DNA of 37,559 bases from Candidatus Cloacimonadota bacterium (GCA_023392795.1 JAEWNJ010000134.1:1-37559), one strand, 5' to 3'; counted from the stretch's first letter, positions 1-9,149 are shown. Notes: generated by a model from the sequence alone, not told the origin. Translations and numbers: made by a program.

Positions 1-39
1 TATTAAATGCAATAGATTAGATCCATTTGGGAGGAAAGT

Positions 40-1098
40 ATGAAAACTGGTGGTTGCCGCTATGGAACCCATCGTGTAATTGAACCTAAAGGTGTATTGC
101 CTCAGCCTGCGCGCGTGCTCAACAACGACATGAGCGAAATCTGGGACAATGAGCTGCTGATCGATGTGATCCGGCTCAATGTGGACAGCGCGTCCTTTCA
201 CCAAATCAAGAACAAATTGATCGCGCAGGGGCACAGCGATATGGAGCAAGCCTTTGCCGAGCATGCCATTGACCTTACCACCCGTACCGGTAAGCACAAA
301 AACGAAGATACCGGCAGCGGCGGAATGCTGATCGGCAGAGTGGCGGCGATCGGGCCAAACTTTGAGATGAAGGACAAGATTCAGGTGGGCGACAAGGTAG
401 CCAGCCTGGTTTCGCTATCCCTCACCCCCCTCAAGATCAACAAGGTAAAGCGCGTACTCCTGGATAAAGACCAGGTGGAAATCGAAGGCCAGGCCATCCT
501 TTTCTCCAGCGGCATTTATGCCAAACTTCCCGATGATATGGACGAAAACCTGGCGCTCTCCGTGCTCGACGTGGCTGGCGCTCCCGCGCAAGTGGAACGT
601 CTGGTAAAACCCGGCGACACAGTGGTGATTCTGGGTGCCAATGGCAAAAGCGGTATTCTGTGCAACGCCGTGGCCAGAGAACGCGCCGGAGTATCGGGCA
701 AAGTGATCGGCATCGTACGCAATGAAAACTACATCCCCACCTGTATAGAAACCGGCTGTCATGAAGTAATCATCGCCAATGCCACCGATGCCATCACCAT
801 CCAGCGCGAAGTATCCCGTCTCACCGATGGGAAAATGGCGGACGTGGTGATCAATGTGGTAAACATCGAAGATACCGAGCTTCCCACCATCATGGCCGCA
901 CGCGACCGGGGTCTGGTATATTTCTTCTCCATGGCTACGTCCTTTACCAAAGCTGCTTTGGGCGCGGAAGGGATCGGAGCCGATGTGGATATGATCCTGG
1001 GCAATGGCTACGCTGCGCATCATGCTGCGATCTCCATCGATTTGCTGCGTAGAAATCCTGTATTGATGAAGCTCTTTAAGGAACGTTACACGGACTAA
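40..1098 (+). CDS. kdd: L-erythro-3,5-diaminohexanoate dehydrogenase
   Basis: This enzyme oxidatively deaminates L-erythro-3,5-diaminohexanoate with NAD(P)+ to 3-keto-5-aminohexanoate, a cytosolic step of lysine fermentation. The 352-residue length fits the family. A Rossmann-type glycine-rich loop, GANGKSG, lies at residues 199-205, after a GroES-like N-terminal half (for example IGRVAAIGPNFEMK). The ATG at 40 has a strong ribosome site, GGGAGG, at 30-35. The lysine 2,3-aminomutase gene begins 13 bases after the stop, which is the arrangement expected of the lysine degradation cluster (established knowledge) and supports the call. The next gene of that pathway, kce, is not in the window and may lie upstream of base 1 (inference). 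Confidence 0.9.
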   Translation: MKTGGCRYGTHRVIEPKGVLPQPARVLNNDMSEIWDNELLIDVIRLNVDSASFHQIKNKLIAQGHSDMEQAFAEHAIDLTTRTGKHKNEDTGSGGMLIGRVAAIGPNFEMKDKIQVGDKVASLVSLSLTPLKINKVKRVLLDKDQVEIEGQAILFSSGIYAKLPDDMDENLALSVLDVAGAPAQVERLVKPGDTVVILGANGKSGILCNAVARERAGVSGKVIGIVRNENYIPTCIETGCHEVIIANATDAITIQREVSRLTDGKMADVVINVVNIEDTELPTIMAARDRGLVYFFSMATSFTKAALGAEGIGADVDMILGNGYAAHHAAISIDLLRRNPVLMKLFKERYTD

Positions 1099-1111
1099 AG
1101 GAAGTACATAA

Positions 1112-2356
1112 ATGAGTATCGTAGATATTAAGTCAATCGCTACGGATGAACAGTGGAATGATTGGCACTGGCAGCTAAAGAACCGCATCACTGATGCCGC
1201 GACATTGCGCAAATACATCGAGCTGTTGCCCGAAGAAGAAGCGGTATTTGCCGATGAAGCCTTCTCTTTCCGCATGGCGATCACCCCATACTACCTCTCT
1301 TTGATCGATCATGCCAATCCCATGGATCCTGTGCGCCTGCAGTCCATTCCCCGCATTCAGGAAAGCTATGTCTCCCTATCTGATATGTCCGACCCTTTGC
1401 ATGAAGATGGCGATGCACCCATTCCGGGCATGACGCACCGCTATCCGGACCGGGTATTGCTGTTGCTCACTGATCAATGCGCCATGTATTGCCGGCATTG
1501 TACCCGCCGCCGTAAAGCGGGCGAGCACGATGCCCCGATGCCCAAGGAAAACGTGGACAGAGCCATCGAATACATCCGCGAACACAAGGAAGTGCGCGAC
1601 GTGGTGCTATCCGGCGGTGATCCCCTCACTCTGGGCGATGAACGTCTGGACGAGATTTTGAGCAAACTGAGCAAGATCGATCATCTGGATATTGTGCGCC
1701 TGGGCACCCGCACCCCTGTGGTATTGCCGATGCGCTTTACTCCGTCCTTGATGGCAGTGCTGAAGAAATATCCCTTCGTGTGGCTCAATACGCATTACAA
1801 TCACCCTCAGGAGATCAGTGAAACTGCCGTGAAAGCCCTTGCCACCATCGCTGAGACCGGTTTGCCCATGGGCAATCAATCGGTACTATTAAAGGGTATA
1901 AACGATCATGTGGATGTGATGAAGGCCCTGGTGCACAAGCTGGTGCGCAATCGGGTACGTCCCTATTACATCTATCAATGCGACCTTTCCGAGGGAATCG
2001 GACATTTCCGCACCCCCATCGCCAAGGGTATCGAGATCATCGAATCCCTGCGTGGCCACACCAGCGGACTTTGCGTCCCGACTTATGTGGTGGACGCTCC
2101 CGGGGGCGGCGGAAAGATCCCCGTGATGCCAAATTACATCATCTCGCAGATGCCGGGAAGAGTGATCTTGCGCAATTATGAAGGCTTTATCACCAGCTAT
2201 ACCGAGCCCAGTTTTGAGGCTCCCGACGATAGCCAATACCGTGATCTCTGCCCCAAAGAACGCGAAAGCAATGAGGGCGTGATGAGTCTGCTGAAAGGAA
2301 AGCATGTATCAATCGGACCCGCGGAAACCAAACGCAACCTGCGCAGAAAACCCTGA
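1112..2356 (+). CDS. kamA: Lysine 2,3-aminomutase (radical SAM, PLP)
   Basis: The enzyme interconverts L-lysine and L-beta-lysine using S-adenosylmethionine, a [4Fe-4S] cluster and PLP; this opens the lysine fermentation route. The cluster motif CxxxCxxC is C123, C127, C130 (CAMYCRHC), followed by the family signature TRRRKAG. The PLP lysine is K335 in GGGGKIPVMPNY. D291 and D328 sit where the characterised clostridial enzyme has the two aspartates that hold the substrate side-chain amine. The 414-residue length is normal. The ATG at 1112 is preceded by AAAGGAAG. It follows kdd closely and its TGA is one base before the next likely start, so the genes are probably cotranscribed. Paralogous glutamate 2,3-aminomutase or EpmB is less likely given the two aspartates and the context. 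Confidence 0.93.
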   Translation: MSIVDIKSIATDEQWNDWHWQLKNRITDAATLRKYIELLPEEEAVFADEAFSFRMAITPYYLSLIDHANPMDPVRLQSIPRIQESYVSLSDMSDPLHEDGDAPIPGMTHRYPDRVLLLLTDQCAMYCRHCTRRRKAGEHDAPMPKENVDRAIEYIREHKEVRDVVLSGGDPLTLGDERLDEILSKLSKIDHLDIVRLGTRTPVVLPMRFTPSLMAVLKKYPFVWLNTHYNHPQEISETAVKALATIAETGLPMGNQSVLLKGINDHVDVMKALVHKLVRNRVRPYYIYQCDLSEGIGHFRTPIAKGIEIIESLRGHTSGLCVPTYVVDAPGGGGKIPVMPNYIISQMPGRVILRNYEGFITSYTEPSFEAPDDSQYRDLCPKERESNEGVMSLLKGKHVSIGPAETKRNLRRKP

Positions 2357-2357
2357 T

Positions 2358-3362
2358 ATGTTACATGAGCTGATCTCCACCAGGTCCCTGAAAACCATAG
2401 CCCTGGTGGGGATCAGCAAAAATTCCGGTAAAACCACCCTTTTAAACGGCATTCTAAAGCTGTATCCCGGTCTGTCATGGGGTGTGATGAGCACAGGTCT
2501 GGATGGCGAAAGCAGCGACCGCGTCTTCAAGACCCCCAAGCCGCGGGTTCAGTTACCGCAAGGGGCTCAATTCTGCGCGGATGGCAACACCTTGGAAAGC
2601 TTGGGCAGCAGAGTCAGCATTCTCAAAGCCGAGCTTTACAGCGGGCGCAAATTGTGGTTTCTAAAGGCAGAGGAAGCGCTGCAGACAGAGATCACCGGGC
2701 CCTCCAGCGTCAGCGATCAGATCCACGCCGCGCGCGAATTGCACCGGATGGGCGCGGCCAAGGTGATCATTGATGGCTCGCTGGATCGTAAATCCATCGC
2801 CTTTGAAGATAGCGTACAGGCCATAGTACTTTGCATTGGCGCCAGTTTCGGCACCAAAGAGGAGATTGTGGAAGAGGTCAAACGCCTTGATCTGATGATC
2901 TCCATCCCAAAATGTCATTGCAGCAAATACCACTGTGAAAGCCTCAAAGCTGCCGAAACAGTCATGTATGGCAAGAGAGGGCAATGGCAGAAAACTCAGA
3001 TTGCCTCCCTGATCGGACACGAGGAAGAGATTGGCACCATCCTGGGCGAAGATCCCGATGCTCTTTACATTCCCGGCGCTTACACGAGCATGCTGCATGC
3101 CAGACTTTATCCCCTGTTCAAAGAGGCACGAGCGCAGCTCGTCTTCCGCCATCCGCAGTGCCTGTCGCTCAGCTACGGCGAGATATCCCGCCTGCGTCGG
3201 GACTGCGAAGTGAGCACCCTGATCCCCTTCAAAGTAAAGCTCTACGCCCTCAATCCCTGGGCGGTGGGCAAGCACCCCATCAATGCAGAGCAATTCAGGA
3301 AATACATCCGCACGCAGCGGCCGCTACAGACTTTTATCGACATTATGGAGCTTGATACGTGA
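2358..3362 (+). CDS. kamB: KamB-like P-loop protein, putative lysine 5,6-aminomutase reactivase subunit
   Basis: A Walker A loop, GISKNSGKTT, spans residues 18-27 of this 334-residue protein. The position after kamA and the P-loop near the N-terminus fit the protein called KamB in lysine-fermenting bacteria, which with the ATPase KamC is thought to reactivate the B12-dependent lysine 5,6-aminomutase. That function is assigned by family resemblance and context and is not proven by the sequence. I chose the ATG at 2358 because it puts the P-loop at the usual distance from the N-terminus and starts just after the kamA stop. An in-frame ATG at 2304, inside kamA, has AAGGA four bases upstream and would add 18 residues. 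No KamC, KamD or KamE follows, which is unusual for the cluster. Confidence 0.6.
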   Translation: MLHELISTRSLKTIALVGISKNSGKTTLLNGILKLYPGLSWGVMSTGLDGESSDRVFKTPKPRVQLPQGAQFCADGNTLESLGSRVSILKAELYSGRKLWFLKAEEALQTEITGPSSVSDQIHAARELHRMGAAKVIIDGSLDRKSIAFEDSVQAIVLCIGASFGTKEEIVEEVKRLDLMISIPKCHCSKYHCESLKAAETVMYGKRGQWQKTQIASLIGHEEEIGTILGEDPDALYIPGAYTSMLHARLYPLFKEARAQLVFRHPQCLSLSYGEISRLRRDCEVSTLIPFKVKLYALNPWAVGKHPINAEQFRKYIRTQRPLQTFIDIMELDT

Positions 3363-4279
3363 CACAAGACAGAGATGCTTTAACCGCCTTTGCCGTGAAT
3401 CTGGGGCTTTTTAGCAATGTGATCCTCGCCGGACTCAAGACGGCGATCGGTATATTCGGACACAGCCCCGCGCTTCTGGCGGACGGCATCAATTCCTCTT
3501 CAGATGTGGTATATTACATAGCCGTAAAGATCTTTATGAAGCAGGCAAAGAAACCTGCTGACAGTGAACACCCTTACGGGCATCGACAGCTTGAATCCAT
3601 AGCTGCCATCGTGGTGGGCGCCTTTATCCTCACCACGGGTATCGCCATCTTCTGGGAGAGCATAAATAAAGTCTATGAACTGATCACCCACACTGAGGTC
3701 GGAAGATCCGCCTCGGGCTGGGCTCTGGTGATCGCCATAGCCACTTTCTCTCTGAAGATCTTTCTTTATTACTACACTAAGCGTACCGCTAAAAGGACGC
3801 ATAACCCTACCCTGAGAGCTCTGACCAACGATCATCTGAATGACATTATGGCATCAGTGGCTGTGATCATCGGCGTGATCATGGGTCGGCTCGGGTATTA
3901 CTGGATGGATCCCGCTGCCGGAGCCATCGTGGCACTCTACATTATCAAAACCGGCATCGAGATCATCATGGATTCATCATCCGAGCTAATGGACAGTCTG
4001 CCCGACGATGAGTTTACCCGGGAACTAAGGGATGTTTCCATGCTCGTGAACGGGGTAAAAGGCATTGAGGAACTGGGGATTCACCGCTTCGGGCCTTACT
4101 ACACCATCAGTATGACCATAGCCGTGGCCGGAGAACTCAGCATTGATGATGCGCACAAGATCTCGCACGACGTGGAAGAGCGCCTGCTGAAGCACTTTGA
4201 CAACGGACTGCGCAAGGTGCATATCCATTACCATCCCTTCAGCGCTGCAAATACCACCCAAGGAGTAAACACCATATGA
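3359..4279 (+). CDS. Cation diffusion facilitator family transporter
   Basis: This is a six-helix inner-membrane divalent cation/proton antiporter of the CDF family, which exports Zn, Fe, Mn or similar metals. Signatures seen are the second-helix motif HSPALLADGINSSSD and the fifth-helix motif NDHLNDIMASVAV. The C-terminal third is the cytoplasmic ferredoxin-like domain, ending in HIHYHPF. In helix two an asparagine stands where many zinc-type members have histidine (ADxxHSxxD), so the metal cannot be named. The 306-residue length is typical. The start is GTG at 3359, overlapping the preceding TGA as GTGA, with GGAG at 3347-3350. The stop overlaps the next ATG (ATGA), so translation is probably coupled along the operon. 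Confidence 0.88.
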   Translation: MTQDRDALTAFAVNLGLFSNVILAGLKTAIGIFGHSPALLADGINSSSDVVYYIAVKIFMKQAKKPADSEHPYGHRQLESIAAIVVGAFILTTGIAIFWESINKVYELITHTEVGRSASGWALVIAIATFSLKIFLYYYTKRTAKRTHNPTLRALTNDHLNDIMASVAVIIGVIMGRLGYYWMDPAAGAIVALYIIKTGIEIIMDSSSELMDSLPDDEFTRELRDVSMLVNGVKGIEELGIHRFGPYYTISMTIAVAGELSIDDAHKISHDVEERLLKHFDNGLRKVHIHYHPFSAANTTQGVNTI

Positions 4280-5511
4280 ATATCGGAAAACACCTGCTTC
4301 TCACCCTCATTCTTCTCAGTCTGGCCACCTTCAGTTTATTCAGTTTGTTTGCTCCTTCAGATAAGCCCTCACAAGGTAAGAATGCTCCCTTGGAAAAGCC
4401 GAAAGACCCCTGGATCACCCAGACTGTTCCCGATGGCGGCTCCATCTTTTCTCTCCTGGAAAAGCTCAATCTGCCTGGCCCTGAGATCGGCAAGATCTCC
4501 TACCGCTTTGGTGATTACATAGATGTAAGCACAATCCAGCCGGGTGACACTCTGCGCGTACTTTTAAACGCCGAAGGCACCAGGATCAGCAAGATGATGT
4601 ATGTGCAGGAACCTACTGTACGGCACCACTTTGAGGCTGTGGGCGATTCTCTGGCTTACACCATGGAAGCCCTTCCGGTTTCCAAACGTCCGCGCATCAT
4701 CACCGGCACTCTGGAGAGTACTCTGGACGCCGCACTGCTCTCCATGGGTCTTTCTCCCACCGACAAACAGAGCATCAACAACGGGCTGGAGGGTGAGATC
4801 AATTTTGCACGGGACGCCAGAAAAGGCGATGGCTTCAAGGTCTTCATCGAGGAACGCATCTTTGAAGGAAAAGCCCTGCCCCGCGCCAAGGTGCTATACG
4901 TGAGCTACGATGGAAAGCGGACAGGTGCGCACGAACTCTTCCGCTATGAGCAAGATGACGAGAAATCCGTACTAAACGGACTATATAACAAAGAAGGTAA
5001 AAGCAATAACACCAGCGGAGTAGGCTTTCCCCTTGCCAGCATTCACGTCAGTTCCAGTTTCGGCCGCCGCCTGCATCCGGTCTCGGGACGCTGGGCGCAT
5101 CATGACGGGGTGGATTACCGCGGCAGATACGGTACCCCGGTGTATGCGGTCGCAAATGGCACAGTGGTTTCAGCACGGTGGAACGGCGGTTATGGCAAAG
5201 AAGTTCGCGTCAAACACCCCAGTGGATATACCACATTATACGCCCATCTTTCGTCAATCGGCGTCAGTAACGGGCAAAGCGTGAAACGCGGTCAGGTGAT
5301 CGGCAGAGTCGGCTCCACAGGAGTATCCACCGGCGCGCACTTGCATTTTGGGCTGATTTCAAACAACAAATACATCAATCCCACCAATCTCAGGATGGTA
5401 GGCGCGGAACGCCTGAGTAAAGCTCAGATGGCTGAGTTTGAACGGCAAAAGGAAAGCATCCGCAATCGGATGCGTGCCTTGGAAAACCCTCCCGCAATCG
5501 CCAGACGCTAA
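4276..5511 (+). CDS. Secreted or membrane-anchored M23 murein endopeptidase
   Basis: The protein probably cleaves peptidoglycan cross-links in the periplasm. Residues about 7-25 form a hydrophobic signal or anchor segment. The middle section (about 45-240) resembles the LysM-like/OapA and second-domain region of MepM/Csd3-type enzymes. The C-terminal lysostaphin-type M23 domain (about 250-390) has the zinc ligands H276 and D280 in HHDGVD and the HxH motif H355/H357 in HLHFG. All catalytic ligands are present, so the domain should be active (inference). Length is 411 residues. The ATG overlaps the CDF stop as ATGA and AAGGAG lies at 4259-4264. Its TAA (5509-5511) directly abuts the stop codon of the convergent gene. 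Confidence 0.9.
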   Translation: MNIGKHLLLTLILLSLATFSLFSLFAPSDKPSQGKNAPLEKPKDPWITQTVPDGGSIFSLLEKLNLPGPEIGKISYRFGDYIDVSTIQPGDTLRVLLNAEGTRISKMMYVQEPTVRHHFEAVGDSLAYTMEALPVSKRPRIITGTLESTLDAALLSMGLSPTDKQSINNGLEGEINFARDARKGDGFKVFIEERIFEGKALPRAKVLYVSYDGKRTGAHELFRYEQDDEKSVLNGLYNKEGKSNNTSGVGFPLASIHVSSSFGRRLHPVSGRWAHHDGVDYRGRYGTPVYAVANGTVVSARWNGGYGKEVRVKHPSGYTTLYAHLSSIGVSNGQSVKRGQVIGRVGSTGVSTGAHLHFGLISNNKYINPTNLRMVGAERLSKAQMAEFERQKESIRNRMRALENPPAIARR

Positions 5512-6021
5512 CTATTCGATGGGCTCCGGAACATCCTCCGGGGCCTTCCCAGCTTCCTCATTCATCTGGAAGAGCTCGGGAAACACCGAGTCGTAATACA
5601 GCGCCGTCAGATTTCCCTCGGAGGAATACATCACGTGCAAGGTGCGGGTAGTGGAGAGAAACCAGATCAATTGCTGCGTATCCTCGTCGAAGTGATTGGT
5701 TTTCCCATGCATATCCATGATGCGGTCGATTACTATGTGGTCGTTATCCTCGCCGTTGAGGGCGCTATATTTCACAAACCAACCGGCTACCCGCTGGCTT
5801 TTTGGCTCCACAAATACCATGATGGCATCGATGAGTTGGTTTACGTCGCTATAATATTTGATGGCATGATGTTCGCTACCCTCGGGGTAGAAGCTGTGGC
5901 CCGCCAGAATGGAATCGACCTGAGCCACGGTGTGACCGTAAGCGAGGTTGAACAAACCCTTTTGTGCGTAGAGTCCGGCTCCCGCACACATAACGATGAG
6001 TAGTATCAGTAACTTCTTCAA
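5512..6021 (-). CDS. Small exported protein of unknown function
   Basis: I do not recognise this 169-residue protein. It has a clear signal peptide (MKKLLILLIVMCAGAGLYAQ, cleavage likely after Ala-Gln near residue 20). The mature part is about 150 residues, mixed alpha/beta in character, with an acidic proline-rich tail (EEAGKAPEDVPEPIE) and no cysteine in the mature part. The start appears to be TTG at 6021, because no ATG would retain the signal sequence; the ribosome site is weak (AAAAGAAA just upstream). It lies 78 bases downstream of the secreted M1 aminopeptidase on the same strand and could be cotranscribed with it. Periplasmic location is inferred from the signal peptide. Confidence 0.75.
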   Translation of the reverse strand: MKKLLILLIVMCAGAGLYAQKGLFNLAYGHTVAQVDSILAGHSFYPEGSEHHAIKYYSDVNQLIDAIMVFVEPKSQRVAGWFVKYSALNGEDNDHIVIDRIMDMHGKTNHFDEDTQQLIWFLSTTRTLHVMYSSEGNLTALYYDSVFPELFQMNEEAGKAPEDVPEPIE

Positions 6022-6099
6022 TTTCTTTTATCCGCCTTGTATATTCAGGTACTTCGGGTCAGCTTTGTCGTCGCCTCTGATTCGTCAATCAAAATGACT

Positions 6100-8964
6100 T
6101 CACTTCATCAGGGTGACGCGCTTGGAGATGCTCTTGCCGCCACTTTCCAGACGCAGGACATACACTCCGCTGGAGTATCGATCCAGGTTTAGCGTCAGGC
6201 TATGGTTCCCCTTTGCATACACGTCATCAGCGAGCACCCTTACAAGCTGTCCTTTTACATTATACAGCTTGAGCTGCACTTTTCCTGCATCCGGAGTGTC
6301 AAACGTGATCCGGGTGCTGGGATTGAAGGGGTTGGGATTTGCGCTCAGGGTCAACAGTGGGATGGGGGAAATGGCGTCTTCACTCCCGGTACCACCGCTT
6401 ACCAGGGTCTGTAGCAGCGTTTGCACACCGGGAACCTCCATGAAGTAGAGCGGGAACCCGAAAAAGTAGGAATCCGGTCCGATCTTGATGGCGGCCTTCA
6501 GTCCATTCCCTTCAAAAGTGGTGGGCATTTGGGCATAGTAAAGCGCGGGGAGATTTACCTCAAAGGTATTGATCATGGGCAAAAGTCCGTTCCAGGGAGT
6601 GACGAGTTTTTCCTGATCCACGATCAGCTCGGGGTAGCCGTTTCCGCTTAGCCCGCTCAGACACGCCCCGTTGTCGTAATGCACAGTGTAGGGCATATCG
6701 CCAAAGATGTTTTGCCAAAAGCTTTCCGAGAGCACGGTGGCACTGCGCCATCCGGAAAAGATCAATCTGCCTCCGCCAAGGATGTAATTTAGCAGCATAC
6801 TCTCGGCTTCATTCACCATGTTTTGCGCGTAATCGTCGGCATGCCAGACTACGCAGCCAAACTGTCCCAGATCACTGATGGTGGGCAGTCCCTGGCTTGC
6901 CACGTCCCACGTGTTATATTCGAATCCACTCAGTGCTGCCGCGTAGAAATCATCCACCATGGCGTCATCGGGTGCGATATTGCTGCCGTTGCCGTCGCGG
7001 GTTTCATCCACCACAAGTAGCGGATACTTCAGGCTCAAGCCGTTTGGTGTGGCGGAGATGGGGTCGGATGCACGGCTCAGATAGCCTTCAGCGTCCATCC
7101 CTTTGATCATAAACTGATACTCTTCACCGTTGATCAGATCGGTGAGTAGCGCGCTGGTACTTCCTTCCACCACCAGTCCCGATTGGATCCAGGGATCACT
7201 GCCCGCCAGCCGATAATACAGATGATAGCTCTGAGCGCCCGGAAAGGCCACCCAACGTAAGCTTACGGACGCGTCGGCTCCGATCGCGGAGAGGATCTGC
7301 GGGCGTTCTTCGGTGATCCCGCGCAGAATGGTCCAATGATCATGGTTTGGGCTCACTAGGTCGATGCTTTCTATCGCTTCAAAGTGGTTCAAATGTCCCG
7401 CGGGAGTTGCCATCACCAGTACCGAATCAGCAATTGCCCCTTCACCCAATCTGATGGGAAAATCCACGTCAAAGCTGGTGGAGGTGGGAGAGGTGCTGGT
7501 GGAATAAACCTTTAGCGCATTGGTCTCAGGATTGTGCATCAGCCGGAAAGAGACAGAGGGAATGCCCCGGCCATATATCCATTGCTGGAAGAATTGCTCC
7601 AAATCCAACCCGCTGATCGTTTCTGCCAGCGCCTGAAATTCTGAAGTAACCACATTGCCATCCCGATAGGTGCTAAACCATTGCTGCAATAGCTGGAAGA
7701 AATCATCGTCTCCCATCTTCAGGCGTAACATGTGCAATACGCTGGCGGCTTTTTCGTATGACGGGGGTGAGAAGTAGTCGCCAAAGCCGGGATTGTAGAT
7801 CGCGGGAGGATTGTACGAGCTCTCCCAATTCATGTAATACTGGTGAAAGCTGGAATTTACATAGTCGCATGCGGCCTGCCAGCCATCCACATAATCCACC
7901 CAGAGATGTTCACTATATGTGGCAAATCCCTCAGAAAGCCAGACATCCGGGAAATCCAAAAAACTCACCGCATTGCCATACCATTGATGTGCAAGCTCAT
8001 GCGCGATCGTGAGTTCATGCGTCCCATTGCCATTGATGATGTAATTGCCCAGAGTGGTCTGGGTTTGATGCTCCATAGCCCCAAAGGTGCTCATATTCAC
8101 GGTGGCATTGCCGTACTTTTCAAAGGGGTATTCTCCGAACAGGCTGCTGTAATAATCGATCATCGAGGGCAGACTCGCCAGATCTGAAAGCGCGTTGTTA
8201 TACTGCGCCTGAGTTACAAAATTGAGGATGGGAAGTTCGCCATCCAAAGCGGTTTGAGCTATTTCCACATAAGGCCCGGCGGTGATGCAGACCAGATAGG
8301 TGGTCATGGGATGATAGCCTTTCCAGATGGTGGTGGCAGTACCATTGCCATTGTCCGTAATGCTCTCTCTCAGCCCGTTTGCAGCCACTTTCCAATCGCT
8401 GCGCATGGTCACGGTAAGATCCACGATAGCCTTGTCCCAGGGGTGGTCGTAACATGGCCACCAATAGCGCCCCGCATCAGGATCGGAAATGGTAAAGATG
8501 CTATTGGCCTGGAAATACATACCCACATTGTAAGGGGGACCGGAAAGCTGAGGCTGCCCGCCATAAGCTACTCTGGTCTGGAAGGTCTGGCCCGCACCGG
8601 CATTCACCGGGATGGTCACCACGCCGTTACTGTGCGTGAAAGTGCTAACGGCTCCATTCACCCACACCTGGCTCACGGTCAAGCCAACCAGTTCATAACT
8701 GATGTTGCTCAGATTTGTTTCCGCCAGCACCGTCGCCTTCACTTCGCCGTTGATGTGATTGGGGCTTTGCGTGATATTCACGGTGATTTCATATTTTTGC
8801 ACATCAAACCCGGTGGCGCTATCCGCTTTGGCGTCAAAATGCGGGACATTTCGCAGCGGATAATTGTACTTGCGGGAGGCAGACGCATCCCAAACCCTGT
8901 CCGCAAAAAGACTGCCAAGACAGCAGAGCAAGCAAATCAGAATGAGATAACCATGATGTTTCAT
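6100..8964 (-). CDS. Secreted M1-family aminopeptidase with type IX sorting tail
   Basis: A 954-residue zinc metallopeptidase expected to remove N-terminal residues from peptides outside the cell. Order of parts: signal peptide (about 1-21, ending SLFA); M1 beta-sandwich and catalytic domains (about 45-500), with GAMEH at 295-299, HELAH at 322-326 and the third zinc ligand E345 in WLSEGFA; a fibronectin-III-like segment (about 570-660); a segment of about 200 residues resembling a glutamine-amidotransferase-like fold (weak call); and a type A sorting domain from about 880 (NPNPFNPSTRITF ... SGVYVLRL ... KRVTLMK). The zinc site is complete. The exopeptidase motif reads GAMEH where GxMEN is usual. 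The ATG at 8964 has CGGAG seven bases upstream. No secretion machinery genes are in the window. The size and tail indicate use of free protein substrates, matching an amino-acid fermenter (inference). Confidence 0.92.
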   Translation of the reverse strand: MKHHGYLILICLLCCLGSLFADRVWDASASRKYNYPLRNVPHFDAKADSATGFDVQKYEITVNITQSPNHINGEVKATVLAETNLSNISYELVGLTVSQVWVNGAVSTFTHSNGVVTIPVNAGAGQTFQTRVAYGGQPQLSGPPYNVGMYFQANSIFTISDPDAGRYWWPCYDHPWDKAIVDLTVTMRSDWKVAANGLRESITDNGNGTATTIWKGYHPMTTYLVCITAGPYVEIAQTALDGELPILNFVTQAQYNNALSDLASLPSMIDYYSSLFGEYPFEKYGNATVNMSTFGAMEHQTQTTLGNYIINGNGTHELTIAHELAHQWYGNAVSFLDFPDVWLSEGFATYSEHLWVDYVDGWQAACDYVNSSFHQYYMNWESSYNPPAIYNPGFGDYFSPPSYEKAASVLHMLRLKMGDDDFFQLLQQWFSTYRDGNVVTSEFQALAETISGLDLEQFFQQWIYGRGIPSVSFRLMHNPETNALKVYSTSTSPTSTSFDVDFPIRLGEGAIADSVLVMATPAGHLNHFEAIESIDLVSPNHDHWTILRGITEERPQILSAIGADASVSLRWVAFPGAQSYHLYYRLAGSDPWIQSGLVVEGSTSALLTDLINGEEYQFMIKGMDAEGYLSRASDPISATPNGLSLKYPLLVVDETRDGNGSNIAPDDAMVDDFYAAALSGFEYNTWDVASQGLPTISDLGQFGCVVWHADDYAQNMVNEAESMLLNYILGGGRLIFSGWRSATVLSESFWQNIFGDMPYTVHYDNGACLSGLSGNGYPELIVDQEKLVTPWNGLLPMINTFEVNLPALYYAQMPTTFEGNGLKAAIKIGPDSYFFGFPLYFMEVPGVQTLLQTLVSGGTGSEDAISPIPLLTLSANPNPFNPSTRITFDTPDAGKVQLKLYNVKGQLVRVLADDVYAKGNHSLTLNLDRYSSGVYVLRLESGGKSISKRVTLMK

Positions 8965-9031
8965 GACGAGTTCTCCGAAAAAGATATTCTAATAGAGGTA
9001 TCAATATGCATTTTTTGTTCCATATCAAGCG

Positions 9032-9143
9032 TTTTGGGGTTTTGGGGTTTTCAGGTTTTCAGGTTTTGAGGTTTTGAGGTTGTAGGGTTTTGAGGTTTTA
9101 AGGTTGTAGGGTTTTGAGGTTTTAAGGTTTTAAGGTTGTAAGG
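9032..9143 (+). repeat. Tandem 8-bp repeat, 14 units, TTTTGGGG-like
   Basis: Fourteen consecutive 8-base units run without a single insertion or deletion. Two units are TTTTGGGG, two TTTTCAGG, four TTTTGAGG, three TTTTAAGG, two TTGTAGGG and one TTGTAAGG. The pattern is TTKTNRGG, with T-rich and G-rich halves. Variation is confined to positions 3, 5 and 6. The same family recurs in opposite orientation at 27137-27183, with a two-unit trace at 36217-36232. Function unknown. Confidence 0.9.
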
Positions 9144-9149
9144 GTCATG

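Noticed and set aside
415..1284. 289-residue minus-strand ORF opposite kdd/kamA
   Set aside because: It is an antisense shadow of two clear genes; no ribosome site or family match.
2304..2357. Upstream start for the KamB-like protein inside kamA
   Set aside because: It has a fair ribosome site, but it adds 18 residues unlike the family N-terminus and overlaps kamA by 53 bases. Kept as an alternative only.
8254..9069. 271-residue plus-strand ORF opposite the M1 gene
   Set aside because: It is antisense to the well-supported M1 coding region, its C-terminus reads into the 8-bp repeat, and it resembles no protein family.
9032..9143. CRISPR array or true telomere
   Set aside because: The units are 8 bp with no spacers, and the site is internal in a bacterial chromosome segment with genes on both sides.
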